NCBI GenBank assembly: GCA_009784145.1
Contig: WRCI01000108.1
Coordinates: 1-5,928 of the forward strand
Source: Methanobrevibacter sp.
Lineage (GTDB): Archaea; Methanobacteriota; Methanobacteria; Methanobacteriales; Methanobacteriaceae
DNA: 5,928 nucleotides
Direction: 5' to 3'
The translations under genes and the position numbers were made by a program. Below are positions 1-5,928 of the stretch, in pieces (position 1 is the first letter of the stretch; each line of letters begins with the position of its first letter). The notes under the pieces are model-generated. The model worked only from the letters and a program-made list of their open reading frames with translations. It made no database searches and had not been told where the DNA came from.

Positions 1-175
1 TAAACAATTAAATTCTTTAAATAAAAAACACTTAAACAAAAAATAAAACAAAAAAAACACTTAAACAAAAAATTAAACAAAAAAAACACTTAAACAAAAA
101 ATTAAACAAAAAAAACACTTAAACAAAAAATTAAACAAAAAAACACTTAAACAAAAAATTAAACAATAAGATTCC
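1..175. repeat. 29-bp A-rich tandem repeat array
   Basis: A unit built around CACTTAAAC followed by an A-run, TTAAAC and a longer A-run recurs with CAC at 29, 58, 87, 116 and 144. That is a period of 29, 29, 29 and 28 bp. Degenerate units flank it: TTCCTTAAAC near 172 and an eroded copy at the left edge. Each unit contains TAAAC plus an A-run twice, so there is a half-unit sub-period of about 14-15 bp. The plus strand has no G at all from 1 to 169. The units abut with no unique spacer, so this is not a CRISPR array. It lies beyond the 3' end of gdhA, whose transcript would read it as repeated U-runs without C. Archaeal RNA polymerase terminates at oligo-T, so a backup terminator role is a plausible inference. 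It could equally be a neutral slippage-generated minisatellite. Confidence 0.85.
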
Positions 176-198
176 TTAAACACTATTAATTAGCTATT

Positions 199-270
199 AA
201 AAAAATAAGAAAAAAAAGCAATAGCTACTAAAATAGCTAATACTTTTTAACAAAAGTTAAACAAACTTTT
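199..270 (-). terminator. gdhA terminator region (hairpin plus T-tracts)
   Basis: Directly behind the gdhA stop, AAAAGTT at 252-258 and AACTTTT at 264-270 form a 7-bp stem with a 5-nt loop. Further along the minus strand are a T8 tract (complement of 210-217) and a T7 tract (complement of 199-205). Oligo-T tracts are the known intrinsic termination signal of archaeal RNA polymerase, so the T8/T7 pair is the likelier functional part. A separate 10-bp inverted repeat, ATTAGCTATT at 189-198 against AATAGCTAAT at 232-241, brackets the T-tracts. Confidence 0.55.
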
Positions 271-278
271 AAATAAAA

Positions 279-1625
<1,347 letters not shown>

Positions 1626-1643
1626 TCATATCACTACTATTTA

Positions 1644-1715
1644 TTCAATTAATAATTCAATTAATAATTCAATTAATATTTTATTATATTCAATTAATAT
1701 TTTATTCAATTAATA
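1644..1715. repeat. Five copies of TTCAATTAATA upstream of gdhA
   Basis: The 11-mer TTCAATTAATA occurs exactly at 1644-1654, 1656-1666, 1668-1678, 1689-1699 and 1705-1715. The first three are in strict 12-bp register and the last two are spaced by 21 and 16 bp. The array starts about 20 bp before the gdhA start codon, so it lies in the leader or core promoter. On the gdhA strand the unit reads TATTAATTGAA. The position fits repeated operator sites or an AU-rich leader, but slippage in AT-rich DNA would also produce it. Confidence 0.8.
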
Positions 1716-1726
1716 AATAACCTATT

Positions 1727-1742
1727 ATTTTTATAATATAAT
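1727..1742 (-). promoter_or_regulatory. Candidate gdhA TATA box
   Basis: On the minus strand a TATTATAAAAATA-like element lies about 105 bp before the gdhA start. That would place transcription start near 1705 and leave an 80-nt leader containing most of the TTCAATTAATA repeats. Other TATA-like strings exist in this AT-rich DNA, for example near 1682-1691, so the choice is uncertain. Confidence 0.3.
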
Positions 1743-1749
1743 ACAACAT

Positions 1750-1762
1750 AGGATAAAATCCT
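1750..1762. promoter_or_regulatory. Palindrome AGGAT-AAA-ATCCT, possible operator
   Basis: This perfect 13-bp dyad has two 5-bp arms and a 3-bp centre. It is one of very few GC-bearing islands in a spacer that is almost purely A and T. It sits next to the candidate gdhA TATA box on its upstream side, where archaeal activators or repressors often bind. The flanking ATACA (1741-1745) and TGTAT (1762-1766) form a second, off-centre inverted pair. The regulator is unknown. Confidence 0.4.
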
Positions 1763-2184
1763 GTATTAAAATAAAAAAATGATTAAATATAAAACAATTA
1801 CAGAATTTTAAAGTATTTAATATGTTATACTATTATTATAATTTAATTATATATAAATTTTTTTTGAAAAAAAAATGAAAATAAATTGTAGATTCTATTT
1901 ATTTTTAAAGTAAAAATATAAAGAATGTTCATAGTAATGATAAATTAAATAGAATATAAAAAAAATATAATAAAATATATGAAGAATATATAAAAACTAT
2001 AATAATATATAATAAAAATTATAATGATATATAATAAAAACTATAATAATATATAATAAAAAATACAATATTATATATGTTAAACATATACTTTAAGAAA
2101 CCAAAAATATAAAAAAATATAAAAAAACTACTATAAAAAACAATAACCCTAAACTAAAAAACACAAAATATAACTAAAATAAGA
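1763..2184. other. AT-rich divergent spacer, no gene seen
   Basis: I see no credible gene here. The longest ATG-started reading from 1875 gives only 12 residues and lacks a ribosome binding site. The stretch holds the 22-bp repeat listed separately. It also holds an imperfect hairpin at 1892-1926, with arms 1892-1906 and 1912-1926 pairing at 13 of 15 positions around a 5-nt loop. A TATA-like TTATATATAAA at 1847-1857 lies upstream of that hairpin. Both could arise by chance at this base composition. Confidence 0.5.
1997..2062. repeat. Three tandem 22-bp units
   Basis: Three head-to-tail 22-bp units start at 1997, 2019 and 2041. The first and third are identical. The second differs at two positions (C to T at its first base, and a G in place of A at 2025). 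A weaker fourth unit begins at 2063. Each unit contains ATATATAATAAAAA, which resembles a TATA box. The period is close to two helical turns. The array lies about 170 bp upstream of the beta-RFAP synthase start. Confidence 0.8.
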
Positions 2185-2193
2185 TTATATAAT
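2185..2193 (+). promoter_or_regulatory. Candidate TATA box for beta-RFAP synthase
   Basis: TTATATAAT is preceded by the purine-rich AAAATAAGA, which resembles a BRE. It lies about 45 bp before the ATG. Transcription would start near 2213-2220, giving a leader of roughly 20 nt that carries the ribosome binding site. The AT-rich surroundings lower certainty. Confidence 0.45.
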
Positions 2194-2235
2194 AAAAATA
2201 AATAATATTTAATAGCTAATAAAAACTTGATTATT

Positions 2236-3219
2236 ATGATTATAAAAACTCCATCACGAATACATATGGGATTAATAGATTTAAATGGTTCTAATGGTAG
2301 ATATGACGGTGGCATAGGACTAACTATTGAAAAACCAAATTTTATTCTAAAATGTGATAATTCTGAAAAAGGAATAACTATTGATTTTGATAAAAGTATA
2401 AGAAATGATAAAATAAAAGAGCAATGTGTATCTAAAATAATAGCTGGAAGTGAAAAAATTATATCTCACTTTCAAATAGAATCTGGATTTCATTTTGATG
2501 TAAAAGAAGCATATTTTTCCCATTCAGGACTTGGTTCAGGAACACAAATTTCATTAGCTACTGCTAAGCTCATATGTGAATATAATGACATTCCTATTAC
2601 TGGATTAGAATTAGGAAAAATTCTTAAAAGAGGAGGAACTTCAGGTATAGGAATATACTCCTTTGAAAAAGGAGGACTTGTAATTGATGGAGGTCATGAT
2701 AAAAGCCAAAAAAGTGATTTTTTACCATCCTCAGCTTCAGATGCTAAACCCCCAGTATTAATTGGAAGATATGAATTTCCAAAAGATTGGGAAATAATAA
2801 TAGCTATACCTGAATCAAATAATATTAAAGGTGAAAAAGAAGTAAATATCTTTCAAAAATACTGTCCAATTCCTAAAACAGAAGTTGAAAAATTATCTTA
2901 TTTAATCTTTATGAATCTAATTCCATATTTATTAGAAAAGAATATTAAACCATTTGGAGAAACTATCAACAAAATACAAAACATAGGATTTAAAAAAATA
3001 GAAGTAAATCTCCAACAAGATAAAATTAAAAATTTAATGGAAAAAATGAGAGAATTTGGAGCATATGGTGTGGGAATGAGTTCATTTGGTCCAGCTATTT
3101 ATGGAATAGTTGATAAAAATAACTCAAATGTTTTAAAATCTGTAAAAAAATTTCTTGGTGATGAAGGAGTGGTTTTTAAAACTAATGCTCAAAATCATGG
3201 CTTTGAAATTAAAAAATAA
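2236..3219 (+). CDS. Beta-ribofuranosylaminobenzene 5'-phosphate (RFAP) synthase
   Basis: This enzyme performs the first committed step of the methanopterin side arm. It condenses PRPP with a benzoate acceptor, described as 4-hydroxybenzoate or 4-aminobenzoate, releasing CO2 and pyrophosphate. It is a soluble GHMP-superfamily protein of 327 residues, the normal length. Visible signatures are the N-terminal KTPSRIHMGLIDLNG (4-18), the GHMP glycine motif HSGLGSGTQ (96-104), RGGTSGIG (132-139) and the C-terminal GMSSFGPAIYG (280-290). The ATG at 2236 is chosen over a TTG at 2227 because TTGAT at 2227-2231 forms a weak SD exactly 4 nt before it, the spacing of the other genes here, and because family members begin M-I-x-K-T-P. 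The chorismate lyase that makes its aromatic substrate follows on the same strand after 235 bp. No damage is seen. Confidence 0.95.
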   Translation: MIIKTPSRIHMGLIDLNGSNGRYDGGIGLTIEKPNFILKCDNSEKGITIDFDKSIRNDKIKEQCVSKIIAGSEKIISHFQIESGFHFDVKEAYFSHSGLGSGTQISLATAKLICEYNDIPITGLELGKILKRGGTSGIGIYSFEKGGLVIDGGHDKSQKSDFLPSSASDAKPPVLIGRYEFPKDWEIIIAIPESNNIKGEKEVNIFQKYCPIPKTEVEKLSYLIFMNLIPYLLEKNIKPFGETINKIQNIGFKKIEVNLQQDKIKNLMEKMREFGAYGVGMSSFGPAIYGIVDKNNSNVLKSVKKFLGDEGVVFKTNAQNHGFEIKK

Positions 3220-3383
3220 AGTATTTTTAATAATAATTTTATATTGTAAACTTATAATTTATTTAAAAATAATTTAAATAATAATTAAAATAATAATTAA
3301 AATAATAATTAAAATAATAATTAAAATAATAATTTAAATAATTACTTTAAACATTGATTAAAACAATAAATTAAATCAAATAA
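3220..3383. repeat. 12-bp tandem array between the two methanopterin genes
   Basis: The unit TAATAATTAAAA is repeated perfectly at 3279-3290, 3291-3302, 3303-3314 and 3315-3326. A variant fifth copy is at 3327-3338 and a partial copy precedes the array. The only terminator-like signals behind the upstream gene are a T5 at 3224-3228 and a T4 at 3237-3240. Read-through into the chorismate lyase gene is therefore possible, though that gene also has its own TATA-like box. Confidence 0.8.
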
Positions 3384-3395
3384 TTTATATATAAA
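3384..3395 (+). promoter_or_regulatory. Candidate TATA box for chorismate lyase
   Basis: TTTATATATAAA closely fits the archaeal TATA consensus and is preceded by the A-rich AATCAAATAA. Transcription would start near 3415, leaving about 40 nt to the SD-implied start at 3455. This suggests the gene can be transcribed independently of the RFAP synthase gene. Confidence 0.5.
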
Positions 3396-3444
3396 TAATA
3401 AGTTAATAATTAAATGAAACATTCAATAAAATAAATATTAATAA

Positions 3445-3450
3445 GGTGAT
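3445..3450 (+). promoter_or_regulatory. SD site GGTGAT that implies an ATA start
   Basis: GGTGAT matches the archaeal 16S anti-SD and is followed by the 4-nt spacer TAAA, then an in-frame ATA at 3455. The small membrane protein gene has the same layout, GGTGAT (4351-4356), 4 nt, then ATG (4361). The only conventional in-frame start nearby, GTG at 3446, lies inside this SD site and so would have none of its own. Confidence 0.7.
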
Positions 3451-3454
3451 TAAA

Positions 3455-4015
3455 ATAAATAAAACTCCAAATTTCAATGTTATTGATGAAATAAAAAATC
3501 TTGAAACAAAATATAGTCTATCAGACACTCAAAAAATACTTTTGTCCACAGATGGATCTATAACTAACATACTAGATGTTTTAAAAGGAACTGTAAATAT
3601 TAAAACAACTAAACAAGAACATCACAAAGCTAATAAAGATATAGCTGAATTATTAGCTATTGATGAAGGAGACGAAGTGAATTATAGAGTTGTTATAATT
3701 AGAAGAAAAAATGAACCATTAATTTATGCCACTTCATACACACCTTTAAAAAGGCTAACTGAAGAATTTAAAGAAGATTTAACCAGAGCAGACATTCCAA
3801 TTGGTAGAATATTAAAAACTCATAAGATTGAATCACGAAGAGAAGTTCGTTCTATTGAAATTAAAGAAACTGATGAAGAATTAAAGAAAATCTTTAAAAC
3901 AGATGCTGATTTACTAAGTAGAACCTACAATATAATCCATAAAGATAATATTCTAATTTCAATCGAAGAAACATTTCCAATAAGCTCATTTACATATGAT
4001 TTGAAAACATCCTAA
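3455..4015 (+). CDS. Chorismate lyase, DUF98 family (4-hydroxybenzoate synthase)
   Basis: Family knowledge (Methanocaldococcus MJ0807 and mycobacterial Rv2949c) says these proteins cleave chorismate to 4-hydroxybenzoate and pyruvate. In methanogens this supplies the aromatic ring of methanopterin. Read from 3455 the product is 186 residues, close to family size, and soluble. Visible signatures are KILLSTDGSITNILDVLKG (27-45), the strand YRVVIIRRKNEPLIYATSY (77-95), IPIGRIL (114-120) and the C-terminal SIEETFP (169-175). Its Glu171 aligns by eye with the catalytic Glu of E. coli UbiC. The start is ambiguous: ATA at 3455 has perfect SD spacing, while GTG at 3446 would add three residues but overlaps the SD. 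The protein has no internal Met, so no later ATG is possible. The RFAP synthase that uses its product lies just upstream. A UTRA-type regulator fold is structurally related, but no DNA-binding domain is present. Confidence 0.88.
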   Translation: MNKTPNFNVIDEIKNLETKYSLSDTQKILLSTDGSITNILDVLKGTVNIKTTKQEHHKANKDIAELLAIDEGDEVNYRVVIIRRKNEPLIYATSYTPLKRLTEEFKEDLTRADIPIGRILKTHKIESRREVRSIEIKETDEELKKIFKTDADLLSRTYNIIHKDNILISIEETFPISSFTYDLKTS

Positions 4016-4350
4016 AATTTTGTGGAATTTATATTTTAATTTAATATAAGTTTATTCAATTTACAATAAAATATAGTAGAATAATTATAATTCTATTCAA
4101 TTTACATAATCTATTCAATTTACATAATATTTATAGTAGAATAATTATAATTCTATTTAATCTACATAAGATTTATAATATAATAATTATACTCTATTTA
4201 ATTTGCATAAAATTTATATTTAAGTTAATGTAAAATTATATTTAATTTATATAAAATTTATATAAATTATATAAACATATTATTTATTTTAATAATATAA
4301 GAATAATAGAATTTAAAATAAATATAATATGATAATTAAAATAAACATAA
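4016..4350. repeat. Degenerate, roughly 20-bp-phased repeats before the membrane protein gene
   Basis: This 345-bp spacer holds no gene. A core TATT(C/T)AATTTACATAA recurs at about 4053, 4094, 4112, 4154, 4195, 4217 and 4239, getting weaker to the right. The intervals are 41, 18, 42, 41, 22 and 22 bp, mostly near multiples of two helical turns. An exact 18-bp tandem duplication occupies 4093-4110 and 4111-4128. An exact 26-bp direct repeat links 4072-4097 and 4132-4157. Each 26-bp copy carries TAGAAT and ATTCTA arms around 7 nt, overlapping the perfect palindrome AATTATAATT. TATA-like strings at 4257-4280 and 4319-4330 could promote the downstream gene. Confidence 0.75.
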
Positions 4351-4360
4351 GGTGATAAAT

Positions 4361-4612
4361 ATGGCAGATAGTATAAAAATCGAAACTATAAAAACAATAG
4401 CTACATTGGTGATAACTGCTTTTGCATTTGTTGCAGGTTTAGCTTGGAATGAAGCTATTCAAGCAGTCATAAAACAATTTTTAACAGCAGAATCTGCTGT
4501 AATAGGATTAGTTATATATGCAGTTATAGTAACAATAATAGTAGTAGTTGTAACAGTCCTCTTAGGAAGAACACTCGGAAAATTAGGAATAGATATGGAA
4601 GATGTTAAATAA
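4361..4612 (+). CDS. Small two-helix membrane protein, DUF5654-like
   Basis: The 83-residue product has no known function. It starts with a short polar segment (MADSIKIETIK), then a first hydrophobic helix at about 12-29 ending in the motif GLAWNEAIQ (26-34). An amphipathic linker rich in Ala follows, then a second, strongly hydrophobic Ile/Val-rich helix at about 46-68. The acidic tail GIDMEDVK closes it. The LAWNEAIQ signature and size match the DUF5654 family, recalled as common in methanogenic archaea. The ATG at 4361 is preferred over the GTG at 4352, because that GTG is part of the SD GGTGAT (4351-4356), 4 nt upstream of the ATG. It is isolated: a 345-bp repeat-filled spacer lies upstream and T-tract terminators lie downstream. 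The family assignment is from memory of the motif. Confidence 0.85.
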   Translation: MADSIKIETIKTIATLVITAFAFVAGLAWNEAIQAVIKQFLTAESAVIGLVIYAVIVTIIVVVVTVLLGRTLGKLGIDMEDVK

Positions 4613-4646
4613 TAATAAATTAATGAATAATTAAAAATCCAATGCG

Positions 4647-4710
4647 ATTTTATTATTCTTTTCTTTTAATTATTTAATGTTAATTTTTTTATTTTTAGTT
4701 TATTTTTTTA
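4647..4710 (+). terminator. Multiple T-tract terminator
   Basis: T-rich DNA 35-100 bp behind the membrane protein stop contains TTTTATTATTCTTTTCTTTTA (from about 4647), then T7 (4684-4690), T5 (4692-4696) and T7 (4703-4709). Consecutive oligo-T runs on the sense strand are the intrinsic terminator of archaeal RNA polymerase, and no hairpin is needed. Confidence 0.7.
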
Positions 4711-4749
4711 TTTAATTATATTAACTTTTATATAAAAAATATTGACAAT

Positions 4750-4840
4750 ATTTATATAATATTAAAATAATAAATGGTGATATTGACATATGTCTTTATA
4801 GCTAGCTTATATCATAGTTAGCTAATTACTTCTTATTTTT
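4750..4840 (+). ncRNA. Possible orphan small transcript in convergent spacer
   Basis: TTTATATAAT at 4750-4759 is a good TATA box with no gene behind it. About 22 bp on is a perfect SD, GGTGAT (4776-4781). A 6-bp inverted repeat TAGCTA (4799-4804 and 4819-4824) encloses 14 nt and a GCTAGC palindrome, and a T5 tract follows at 4836-4840. The only readings are a 14-codon frame from GTG 4777 ending at 4821 and a 3-codon frame from ATG 4790. It could be a small RNA, a leader-peptide-like element, the relic of a lost gene, or chance. Confidence 0.25.
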
Positions 4841-4938
4841 CAATAAAACTAATTCTTTTTTTAAAATAAATTTAATCAAAAATATCCTATTCTTTATTCT
4901 TTTCAATGATAATTATAGTTAATCTTTCATCATATCAA
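4841..4938 (-). terminator. Downstream region of exoA, weak termination signals
   Basis: Behind the exoA stop the minus strand has only modest T-runs, for example the T5 opposite 4878-4882. The gene converges on the membrane protein gene. No coding sequence or repeat is evident. Confidence 0.35.
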
Positions 4939-5712
4939 TTAAATCTCTATATTTAATCCTATTGGACAATGGTCTGAACCCATAACATCAGATAAAATAT
5001 AAGAATTTACTACATTATCCTTAAATTCTTCATTTACAAAGAAATAATCTAATCTCCAACCAACATTTCTATCTCTTGCTCTTGTACGATAGCTCCACCA
5101 AGTATATTGTTCACTTTTATCATTAAACATTCTAAAAGTATCAACATATCCATTAGCTAAGAATTTATCCACCCATTCTCTTTCAATTGGCATGAATCCT
5201 GAAACTTTTTCATTTTCTTTTGGTCTAGCTATGTCTATCTCTTTATGTGCAGTATTTAAGTCTCCACATATTACAAGATTGTTTCCTTTCTCTTTTAATT
5301 CATTAGTGTAATTAAGGAATGAATCATAGAAGTCAAGTTTGTATTGTAATCTTTCTTCACTCATACCACCATTAGGCCAATAAACATTTATTAAAATAAA
5401 ATCATCAAAATCACATCTTAAAAACCTACCTTCTATATCAAATCTATTAATTCCCATACCATTAGCTATTTCATTTGCTTTAAATGAAGAATATGTAGCT
5501 ACACCACTATAACCTTTTCTTTCTGCTGGATTAAAATAGCTATTATAATCTGGAACTTCTATTAGATTCTTAGGTAGTTGATCAGTTTTAGCTTTAATTT
5601 CTTGAAGACATAATATATCTGGTTTAGATGAATCAAACCAATTTAAAAACCCTTTTTTAGCTACTGCACGAATTCCATTAACATTCCATGAAATAAGATT
5701 AATTTTAGTAAT
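4939..5712 (-). CDS. exoA: Exodeoxyribonuclease III / AP endonuclease
   Basis: This Mg-dependent enzyme cuts DNA at abasic sites and trims 3' ends in base-excision repair. It belongs to the exonuclease III (XthA/ExoA) family. The complete frame gives 257 residues, the family norm. Motifs in order are [10 protein letters not shown] (6-15), LQEIK (36-40, metal-binding Glu38), GYSGVATYS (67-75), NVYWPNG (109-115), GDLNTAH (150-156, Asp151 and Asn153), SGFMPIERE (171-179), WRLDYFF (219-225) and SDHCPIG (246-252, Asp247-His248). The first ATG lies at codon 86 (5457), far inside the fold, so a start there would destroy the active site. The frame is open back to a TAA at 5727-5725, and the only codons between are GGA GGA ATC ATA ATT. 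The SD AGGAGG (5725-5720) is 7 nt from ATT 5712 and 4 nt from ATA 5715. ATT is preferred. Confidence 0.93.
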   Translation of the reverse strand: MTKINLISWNVNGIRAVAKKGFLNWFDSSKPDILCLQEIKAKTDQLPKNLIEVPDYNSYFNPAERKGYSGVATYSSFKANEIANGMGINRFDIEGRFLRCDFDDFILINVYWPNGGMSEERLQYKLDFYDSFLNYTNELKEKGNNLVICGDLNTAHKEIDIARPKENEKVSGFMPIEREWVDKFLANGYVDTFRMFNDKSEQYTWWSYRTRARDRNVGWRLDYFFVNEEFKDNVVNSYILSDVMGSDHCPIGLNIEI

Positions 5713-5718
5713 TATGAT

Positions 5719-5802
5719 TCCTCCTTAAGATTATACTCTCTTTAAAATTATATTCTATTTAAAATTATATTATTCTTAAAATTAAATTCCTTTAAGATTA
5801 TA
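5719..5802 (-). repeat. Five 17-bp units, the last carrying the exoA ribosome binding site
   Basis: On the minus strand, units of the form TATAATYTTAAANNGAN lie head to tail at 5802-5787 (16 bp), 5786-5770, 5769-5753, 5752-5736 and 5735-5719. The last unit ends in TTAAGGAGGA, which contains the exoA SD. The first overlaps the end and stop codon of the frame upstream. Every unit starts with a TATAAT- or TTTAAT-type string, so several could act as TATA boxes for exoA. The array may be a duplicated leader segment. Confidence 0.8.
5720..5725 (-). promoter_or_regulatory. exoA Shine-Dalgarno site
   Basis: AGGAGG is a full match to the anti-SD core. In the canonical alignment AGGAGGTGAT plus 4 nt (8 nt after AGGAGG), ATT at 5712 (7 nt away) fits much better than ATA at 5715 (4 nt away). 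This site therefore supports a non-canonical start. Confidence 0.75.
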
Positions 5803-5913
5803 TTCTACAGGGTCATATTTTTTTACATCGTCGCCAGCTGTTTTAATGTCTTGCTTTGACCAAATTCGGTTGTCAATATGAGCCCTGCAACGAGGACTAC
5901 TAAAAAAACATTT
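5782..5913 (-). pseudogene. Possible C-terminal remnant of an unidentified protein
   Basis: I do not recognise this frame. It runs 43 codons after a TAA at 5916-5914 and ends with TAA at 5784-5782, 69 bp before exoA. It reads CFFSSPRCRAHIDNRIWSK, then a charged tail ending YDPVEYNLKGI, and looks protein-like. It has two Cys and a His near its start and no ATG. A T7 homopolymer (complement of 5902-5908) sits at its beginning. Removing one T would join it to an upstream frame reading SQWLKMF, and adding one T would join it to KSVAKNVF, either of which stays open to the window edge. A frameshifted gene, a sequencing indel or a non-coding stretch are all possible. Roughly 38% GC over 5803-5928 and Arg codons CGT, AGG and CGA differ from the neighbours. 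Confidence 0.3.
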
Positions 5914-5928
5914 TTAGCCACTGACTTA

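Noticed and set aside
1..175. CRISPR array
   Set aside because: The 29-bp period is the repeat itself. Units abut without unique spacers and there are no cas genes.
1750..1762. NrpR nitrogen operator
   Set aside because: The known NrpR sites have 4-bp arms separated by 6 bp (GGAA-N6-TTCC or similar). Here GGAT and ATCC are only 3 bp apart.
1875..1913. 12-residue frame from ATG 1875
   Set aside because: It has no SD site, is very short, and lies in AT-rich spacer DNA where such frames are expected by chance.
2211..2220. AATAGCTAAT shared with 232-241 and similar TAGCTA strings elsewhere, as a regulatory motif
   Set aside because: TAGCTA also appears repeatedly inside coding sequence through ATA/GTA-GCT codon pairs, so recurrence is not specific to control regions.
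2227..2235. TTG at 2227 as the start of RFAP synthase
   Set aside because: The TTG is part of the SD-like TTGAT, and the ATG at 2236 has correct spacing and matches the family N-terminus.
4352..4360. GTG at 4352 as the start of the membrane protein
   Set aside because: This GTG is inside the GGTGAT ribosome binding site of the ATG at 4361.
5455..5457. ATG at 5457 as the start of exoA, giving 172 residues
   Set aside because: The 85 codons upstream are intact and carry conserved exonuclease III motifs including the metal-binding Glu, so the gene is not truncated.
5878..5928. Plus-strand gene starting at ATG 5878 and running off the window
   Set aside because: Only 17 codons are visible. The upstream GGTTGT is a poor SD match and there is no recognisable protein, though it cannot be excluded without more sequence.

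Overview
The window looks like chromosomal DNA from a very AT-rich methanogenic archaeon of the Methanobacteriaceae, of the Methanosphaera or Methanobrevibacter kind. The evidence is two methanopterin-pathway genes, a DUF5654-type small membrane protein typical of these archaea, Shine-Dalgarno (SD) sites of the GGTGAT type placed 4 nt before the start codon, TATA-box-like promoters and oligo-T terminators. The genus is an inference. Genes are separated by long, extremely AT-rich spacers full of short tandem repeats.

Layout. Bases 1-278 hold a 29-bp tandem array and T-tract terminators behind gdhA. Bases 279-1625 (minus) encode a 448-residue NADP-type glutamate dehydrogenase. Bases 1626-2235 are a divergent spacer with three repeat or dyad elements. 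Bases 2236-3219 (plus) encode beta-RFAP synthase and 3455-4015 (plus) a DUF98 chorismate lyase, two consecutive early steps of methanopterin synthesis. Bases 4361-4612 (plus) encode an 83-residue two-helix membrane protein. Bases 4613-4938 are a convergent spacer with strong T-tracts and a possible orphan small transcript. Bases 4939-5712 (minus) encode a complete 257-residue exodeoxyribonuclease III (AP endonuclease). The last 215 bases hold a 17-bp tandem repeat that includes the exoA ribosome binding site, then a stretch of higher GC that may be the broken 3' end of an unidentified gene.

How the genes relate. Chorismate lyase converts chorismate to 4-hydroxybenzoate, which beta-RFAP synthase joins to PRPP with loss of CO2 and pyrophosphate, starting the aryl-ribitol arm of (tetrahydro)methanopterin, the C1 carrier of methanogenesis. 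Glutamate dehydrogenase serves ammonia assimilation, and exonuclease III serves base-excision repair. These two are housekeeping genes with no evident link to the pterin pair.

The most notable observations are two genes whose SD-implied start codons are not ATG, GTG or TTG (ATA for the chorismate lyase, ATT for exoA), and short tandem arrays of different sequence in nearly every intergenic region. I found no defence system, CRISPR array, insertion sequence, tRNA or rRNA. Whether any new system is present cannot be shown from this sequence alone.
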